The translations under genes and the position numbers were made by a program. From NCBI GenBank assembly GCA_002422085.1, contig DISZ01000015.1, positions 105,063 through 169,062 of the forward strand: a stretch of 64,000 bases of DNA, written 5' to 3'. The notes under the pieces were generated by a model. The model saw nothing but the letters and a program-made list of their open reading frames with translations. It did not search any database and was not told the DNA's origin. Positions 60,450-64,000 of the stretch are shown piece by piece (the first letter of the stretch is position 1; each line of letters begins with the position of its first letter). The DNA is from Rhodobacteraceae bacterium UBA6197 (GTDB lineage Bacteria > Pseudomonadota > Alphaproteobacteria > Rhodobacterales > Rhodobacteraceae).

Positions 60450-60541
60450 CTTCTGTCCTCCCAAACAGATATTCAGTGATGCGAATATGAACGACAGAAT
60501 GTCGCAGGGCAAGCGTCTCCCGCAGCTTGCCCGGCGAAAGC

Positions 60542-61228
60542 CTATTGCGCGGCTTCGGCGGCGGCGCGGATGGCGCGGATATTGACTCCGTAGGGCGCGG
60601 GGTTGGCGACCGAGCCGCCCTTGAACACCGCCGAACCCGCGACCAGCACATCCGCCCCCGCCGCCACCACCAGGGGCGCGGTCTCCGGCGTGACGCCGCC
60701 GTCGATCTCGATATGGATCGGCCGGTCACCGATCATCGCCCGCAGATCACGGACCTTTTCGATCTGGCTGTGGAGGAATTTCTGCCCGCCGAAGCCGGGG
60801 TTGACCGTCATCACGCAGACCAGATCGACCATGTCCAGAAGGTAGGCGACATCTGCGATGCCGGTGCCGGGGTTGATCGCCAGACCCGCCTTGGCGCCAG
60901 CGCCACGGATCGCCTGCAAGGTGCGGTGAATATGCGGCCCGGCCTCCAGATGCGCCGAGATCACATCGGCGCCGGCCTGCGCGAAGGCCTCGATATAGGG
61001 ATCGACCGGCGCGATCATCAGATGCACATCCATCACGCCCTTGATATGCGGGCGGATCGCGGCGCAGGTGGCCGGGCCGAAGGTGATATTCGGGACGAAA
61101 TGCCCGTCCATCACATCGACATGGACCCAATCGCAGCCCTCGGCCTCGATCGCCTGACACTCGAGGCCGAAATTGGCGAAATCCGCCGACAGGATGGACG
61201 GGGCAATCTTGATCTTACGGTCGAACAT
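60542..61228 (-). CDS. cbbE: Ribulose-phosphate 3-epimerase
   Basis: A 228-residue TIM-barrel enzyme that interconverts ribulose-5-phosphate and xylulose-5-phosphate in the Calvin and pentose phosphate cycles. Motifs: 'IAPSILSADFANFG', 'WVHVDVMDGHFVPNITFG' (His, Asp metal ligands), 'VMTVNPGFGGQKF', 'IEIDGGVTPETA'. ATG at 61228 follows AGGAG. It lies downstream of cbbM across a short hairpin, in the gap-fba-cbbM-rpe order of cbbII operons. Confidence 0.95.
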   Translation of the reverse strand: MFDRKIKIAPSILSADFANFGLECQAIEAEGCDWVHVDVMDGHFVPNITFGPATCAAIRPHIKGVMDVHLMIAPVDPYIEAFAQAGADVISAHLEAGPHIHRTLQAIRGAGAKAGLAINPGTGIADVAYLLDMVDLVCVMTVNPGFGGQKFLHSQIEKVRDLRAMIGDRPIHIEIDGGVTPETAPLVVAAGADVLVAGSAVFKGGSVANPAPYGVNIRAIRAAAEAAQ

Positions 61229-61253
61229 GGCGTGCTCCTGACTGGGTGGGGCA

Positions 61254-61275
61254 GGGTGGGCAGCTCTGCCCACCC
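61254..61275 (-). promoter_or_regulatory. Intercistronic hairpin between cbbM and cbbE
   Basis: GGGTGGGCAG and CTGCCCACCC are perfect inverted arms with a 2-base loop, directly after the cbbM stop codon. There is no T run, so it is more likely an mRNA-stabilising or attenuating structure than a terminator; it could help keep RuBisCO more abundant than downstream proteins. Confidence 0.6.
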
Positions 61276-61285
61276 CGGGTTCATC

Positions 61286-62671
61286 TTACGCCGCAGAGTT
61301 GATCCGCAGCGCCTTGCGCCAGCCGGGGAACAGCTTGTCGGCATCATTCGGAAAGCTTTCGAAGGCGCGGGCAAATTCCTTGTGGTCCTTGGCAAACTCC
61401 AGCGGGTCCGCGCCCTCTTTCCAACATTGCTCGGCCTGACGCAAGGAGGCGGCGCCTGCGATCGCCCCGTCAATGTGGCCAAAGGCGCCGCCGCCTGCCG
61501 TCATCACCAGGTTCGAATGCCCGAGATTGGCAAAGAACCCCGGCATCCGCAGCGCGTTCATCCCGCCCGAGATGATCGGCGTGGTCGGTGCCATCCCGGC
61601 CCATTCCTGGCGGAAATAGGGGCCCGTCGCCACATCATCCGTTATCATGTAGGCCATCAGCTTGTCGGCCGGTTCGCCCTCCATCTTGCCGTAACCCATG
61701 GTGCCGGTGTGAATCCCCGAGGCCCCTTGCAGTCGCGCCATCTTCGACAGCACGAAAGCGGTATAGCCGCGCATCGATTGCGGCGAGGTCACGGCGCCAT
61801 GGCCGGCCCGGTGATAGTGCAGATACTGGCGCGGAAAGGCGCGCCGTGCCGTGGTGATCGCCGCCGGGCCGGTCACATAGCCATCGACCAGGAACGCGAC
61901 GTGGTCTGCGTCGGTGCCGAAGGTCTCCAGAATGAACTCGGCGCGAGCGATCATCTCGTGGTGGTCATCGGCGGTGATATTGGCCGAGAACAGCTTGGCC
62001 TTGCCGGTCTTGTCTTGCGCGCGCTTCATCGCATCCGCGACCAGCCGGATGGTGTCTTTTAGCGGCGCGAAGGTCTGGTTGCCCTGCGGCTCATCGTTCT
62101 TGATGAAATCGCCGCCCAGCCAGAAATCATGGCAGGCATCGGCAAAGGGCTGCGGCCGCAGACCCAGCTTTGGCTTGATGATCGTGCCAACGATGAAACC
62201 GCCATCCACATGCGGTCGCCCCAGCACCCGCCACAGATCGCTGATCGTGGTCGAGGGGCCGTCGAACGCGCGCAGATAGGCGGGCGGCAGCCAGAAATCG
62301 TGCATCTTGGCATATTCGACATCGCCCATGCCCTGATTGTTGCCGATCGTCAGGGTCAGGAACGAACACAGCATCGCCCGCCCGTCGATGATGTTGCGAT
62401 CAAACAGGTCCACCGGAAAGGCGATCTTCACCACCCCCTTGGACTCGTCGATCTCATAGACCAGCGCGTCAACGCCGCGGGTGAAATCGTCGGTGGTCGA
62501 GACCTCGACATTGGTCCCGGTCGAGCTTTCGGCAGCAAGATGCGCGGCCGTTTCCAAAAAGCCGTAACCCGCTTTCGGGCGCATGATATAGGCAACAAGG
62601 ACATGCTGGCCCCCGGCCATCAGATCGGCCTCGGTCAGATCGAGACGTGCATAGCGGTTGGATTGGTCCAT
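61286..62671 (-). CDS. cbbM: Ribulose bisphosphate carboxylase, form II
   Basis: A 461-residue form II RuBisCO. Catalytic K166 lies in 'GTIIKPKLG'; the carbamylated Lys and metal ligands are K191, D193, E194 in 'GGDFIKNDEPQG', the same numbers as in Rhodospirillum rubrum. Loop 6 and the phosphate sites ('GTMGYGKMEGE', 'PIISGGMNALR', 'TAGGGAFGH') are intact. ATG at 62671 follows GGGAG. No small subunit is needed. Form II works best at high CO2 and low O2. Central gene of the operon. Confidence 0.98.
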   Translation of the reverse strand: MDQSNRYARLDLTEADLMAGGQHVLVAYIMRPKAGYGFLETAAHLAAESSTGTNVEVSTTDDFTRGVDALVYEIDESKGVVKIAFPVDLFDRNIIDGRAMLCSFLTLTIGNNQGMGDVEYAKMHDFWLPPAYLRAFDGPSTTISDLWRVLGRPHVDGGFIVGTIIKPKLGLRPQPFADACHDFWLGGDFIKNDEPQGNQTFAPLKDTIRLVADAMKRAQDKTGKAKLFSANITADDHHEMIARAEFILETFGTDADHVAFLVDGYVTGPAAITTARRAFPRQYLHYHRAGHGAVTSPQSMRGYTAFVLSKMARLQGASGIHTGTMGYGKMEGEPADKLMAYMITDDVATGPYFRQEWAGMAPTTPIISGGMNALRMPGFFANLGHSNLVMTAGGGAFGHIDGAIAGAASLRQAEQCWKEGADPLEFAKDHKEFARAFESFPNDADKLFPGWRKALRINSAA

Positions 62672-62688
62672 AGTCACTCTCCCTTGGA

Positions 62689-63753
62689 TCAAGCGGTTTT
62701 CGGGTCAAGCGACCCTTTGGCATAGCGTCTGGCCATGTCGTCTTGGGCGATGACCTTGATCTTGCTGGCATTTCCGGCGGTGCCGAAAGCTTCCAGCCGG
62801 CCGCGGCACAGATCTCGCATCGCCTCCATCGCCGGTTTGAGAAACTTGCGCGGGTCAAATTCGCGCGGGCTTTGCTGGGCGATGCGGCGGAACTGGCCGG
62901 CCATTGCCATCCGGCAATCGGTGTCGATATTGACCTTGCGCACCCCCATCCTGATGCCGCGCACAATCTCTTCGACCGGCACGCCGAAGGTCTGCGGCAT
63001 CTCGCCACCAAAGCTGTTGATGATATCCTGAAGCTCCTGCGGCACGCTCGATGAGCCGTGCATGACCAGATGCGTATCGGGCAACTTCTTGTGGATCGCC
63101 TCGATCACGCGCATCGCAAGGATCTCGCCGTCCGGCTTGCGGCTGAACTTGTAGGCGCCGTGCGAGGTGCCACAGGCAATCGCCAGCGCATCCACCTTGG
63201 TGCGTCGCACGAAATCCACCGCCTGATCGGGGTCGGTCAGAAGCTGGCTGTGATCCAGCTTGCCCTCGGCGCCATGGCCATCCTCGGCCTCGCTTTTGCC
63301 GGTCTCCAGGCTGCCCAGAACGCCCAGCTCACCCTCGACCGAGGCCCCGACCCAATGCGCCATCCGCGCGACCCGTTCGGTGATTTCCACGTTGTAATCA
63401 TAGCTTGCCGGGGTTTTCGCATCGGCCTCAAGGCTGCCATCCATCATCACGCTGGTAAAGCCGTGGCGGATCGCCGACAGGCAGGTGGCCTCGTCATTGC
63501 CGTGATCCTGATGCATGCAAAGCGGAATCTCGGGATAGATCGCCGCCAGCGCCTCGATCATCTTCGCCAGCATGATGTCATTGGCATAGGACCGCGCGCC
63601 ACGGCTGGCTTGAATGATGACCGGCGCATCGACCGCCTTCGCGGCCTCCATGATCGCCAGACCCTGTTCCATGTTGTTGATGTTGAACGCCGGCACGCCG
63701 TAATCGTTTTCGGCCGCGTGATCCAGCAATTGTCTAAGCGTTATCAGTGCCAT
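62689..63753 (-). CDS. cbbA: Class II fructose-bisphosphate aldolase
   Basis: A 354-residue zinc aldolase that joins dihydroxyacetone phosphate with glyceraldehyde-3-phosphate (and with erythrose-4-phosphate in the Calvin cycle). Motifs: 'MALITLRQLLDHAAE' as the CbbA-type N-terminus, 'MHQDHGND' (zinc His, catalytic Asp), 'EGELGVLG', 'LAIACGTSHGAYKF' and 'VMHGSSSVP'. ATG at 63753. It lies 17 bases upstream of cbbM. Confidence 0.96.
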   Translation of the reverse strand: MALITLRQLLDHAAENDYGVPAFNINNMEQGLAIMEAAKAVDAPVIIQASRGARSYANDIMLAKMIEALAAIYPEIPLCMHQDHGNDEATCLSAIRHGFTSVMMDGSLEADAKTPASYDYNVEITERVARMAHWVGASVEGELGVLGSLETGKSEAEDGHGAEGKLDHSQLLTDPDQAVDFVRRTKVDALAIACGTSHGAYKFSRKPDGEILAMRVIEAIHKKLPDTHLVMHGSSSVPQELQDIINSFGGEMPQTFGVPVEEIVRGIRMGVRKVNIDTDCRMAMAGQFRRIAQQSPREFDPRKFLKPAMEAMRDLCRGRLEAFGTAGNASKIKVIAQDDMARRYAKGSLDPKTA

Positions 63754-63779
63754 AGCTTTCTTTCCTCTCTTGCCATCGC

Positions 63780-63811
63780 CCGGCTTCTTTTTGGTGTAAA
63801 TACTCCGGGGG
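63780..63811. repeat. Half-copy of the palindromic element between gap and cbbA
   Basis: CGGCTTCTTTTTGG..TAAATACTCCGGGGG matches the right arm of the element at 13394-13425 almost base for base. The second arm is missing; instead a G/C hairpin (GCCGGGGG...CCCCCGGC, about 63856-63878) follows. The gap is within the operon, so read-through must occur. Confidence 0.7.
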
Positions 63812-63884
63812 TGCGGGGCGGCAGGCCCCCGCAAGCTCCCCCCGCGACCGGCGGCGCCGGGGGGGGGCAGCCCCCGGCCGCGCC

Positions 63885-64000
63885 TCAGATCAGCTTGCCC
63901 ATCGCCACGGCGGTATCGGCCATGCGGTTGGAAAAGCCCCATTCGTTGTCATACCAGGTCAGGATCCGGACCATTCGCCCGGCCATCACCTTGGTCTGAT
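63885..64000 (-). CDS. Glyceraldehyde-3-phosphate dehydrogenase (C-terminal end only)
   Basis: The last 38 codons of GAPDH: '...VMAGRMVRILTWYDNEWGFSNRM' (in outline) then 'ADTAVAMGKLI' and stop. 'WYDNEWG(F/Y)S.R' is the universal C-terminal motif. The rest lies beyond the window. By position it is the cbbG gene of the Calvin-cycle operon, upstream of cbbA. Confidence 0.93.
   Translation of the reverse strand, partial: QTKVMAGRMVRILTWYDNEWGFSNRMADTAVAMGKLI

Overview
The window is a GC-rich, tightly packed bacterial chromosome segment with short gaps, many ATGA-type start/stop overlaps and divergent regulator/target pairs. It most resembles a member of the Rhodobacteraceae (purple non-sulfur bacteria and relatives). 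The form II RuBisCO (CbbM) sits in a gap-fba-cbbM-rpe...gph order like the cbbII operon of Rhodobacter capsulatus. OxyR faces KatG divergently, the CodA-like deaminase has the active-site change known from a Rhodobacter sphaeroides enzyme, and DUF1127, DUF6477 and DUF6456 proteins are present. The placement is inferred from gene content; no rRNA or tRNA gene was seen.

Layout. 1-7438: a DeoR regulator (5' end cut off by the window), an inositol-monophosphatase/HisN-type phosphatase, and a complete BMP-type nucleoside/nucleobase ABC importer ending in a cytosine-deaminase-family enzyme whose substrate-discriminating Asp is Cys, suggesting 5-methylcytosine salvage. 7610-13282: small proteins including DUF1127, a MocR-type regulator, a truncated aldehyde-dehydrogenase-like protein, and a PotABC-type polyamine-class importer without a binding protein. 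13625-17378: cysS, cimA and a squalene/phytoene-synthase-like protein. 17505-22200: a chemoreceptor with cheB and cheD only. 22318-22493: a 16-bp tandem repeat. 22610-25163: modABC behind a perfect inverted repeat resembling a Mo-box. 25404-28686: katG and oxyR. 28692-31314: a lipid-glycan operon (LAB_N, ArnT-like, GT2). 31379-36324: a two-component system divergent from an octaheme cytochrome c / cytochrome b pair. 36508-43733: an Hsp70-like protein, DUF882 and an L,D-transpeptidase, then LpxD-ACP-ketosynthase and IalB. 43900-44140: two hairpin/terminator structures on the minus strand that may end small RNAs. 44181-51190: a HerA/YjgR ATPase, DUF6477, DUF6456, lipA, rpsB and tsf. 51591-56872: a LuxR solo, an FAD oxidoreductase, and a persulfide dioxygenase / DUF442 / SulP operon. 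57360-64000 (minus strand): the Calvin-cycle operon (gap, fba, cbbM, rpe, two exported MBL-fold proteins, a thioredoxin-fold protein, gph).

Together the genes suggest an organism that can fix CO2 with low-specificity form II RuBisCO (low oxygen), handles reduced sulfur (persulfide dioxygenase, octaheme tetrathionate-reductase-like cytochrome), imports molybdate for molybdoenzymes, and salvages nucleobases. At least five intergenic spots carry related GC-rich palindromic or half-palindromic elements, which look like a dispersed repeat family.
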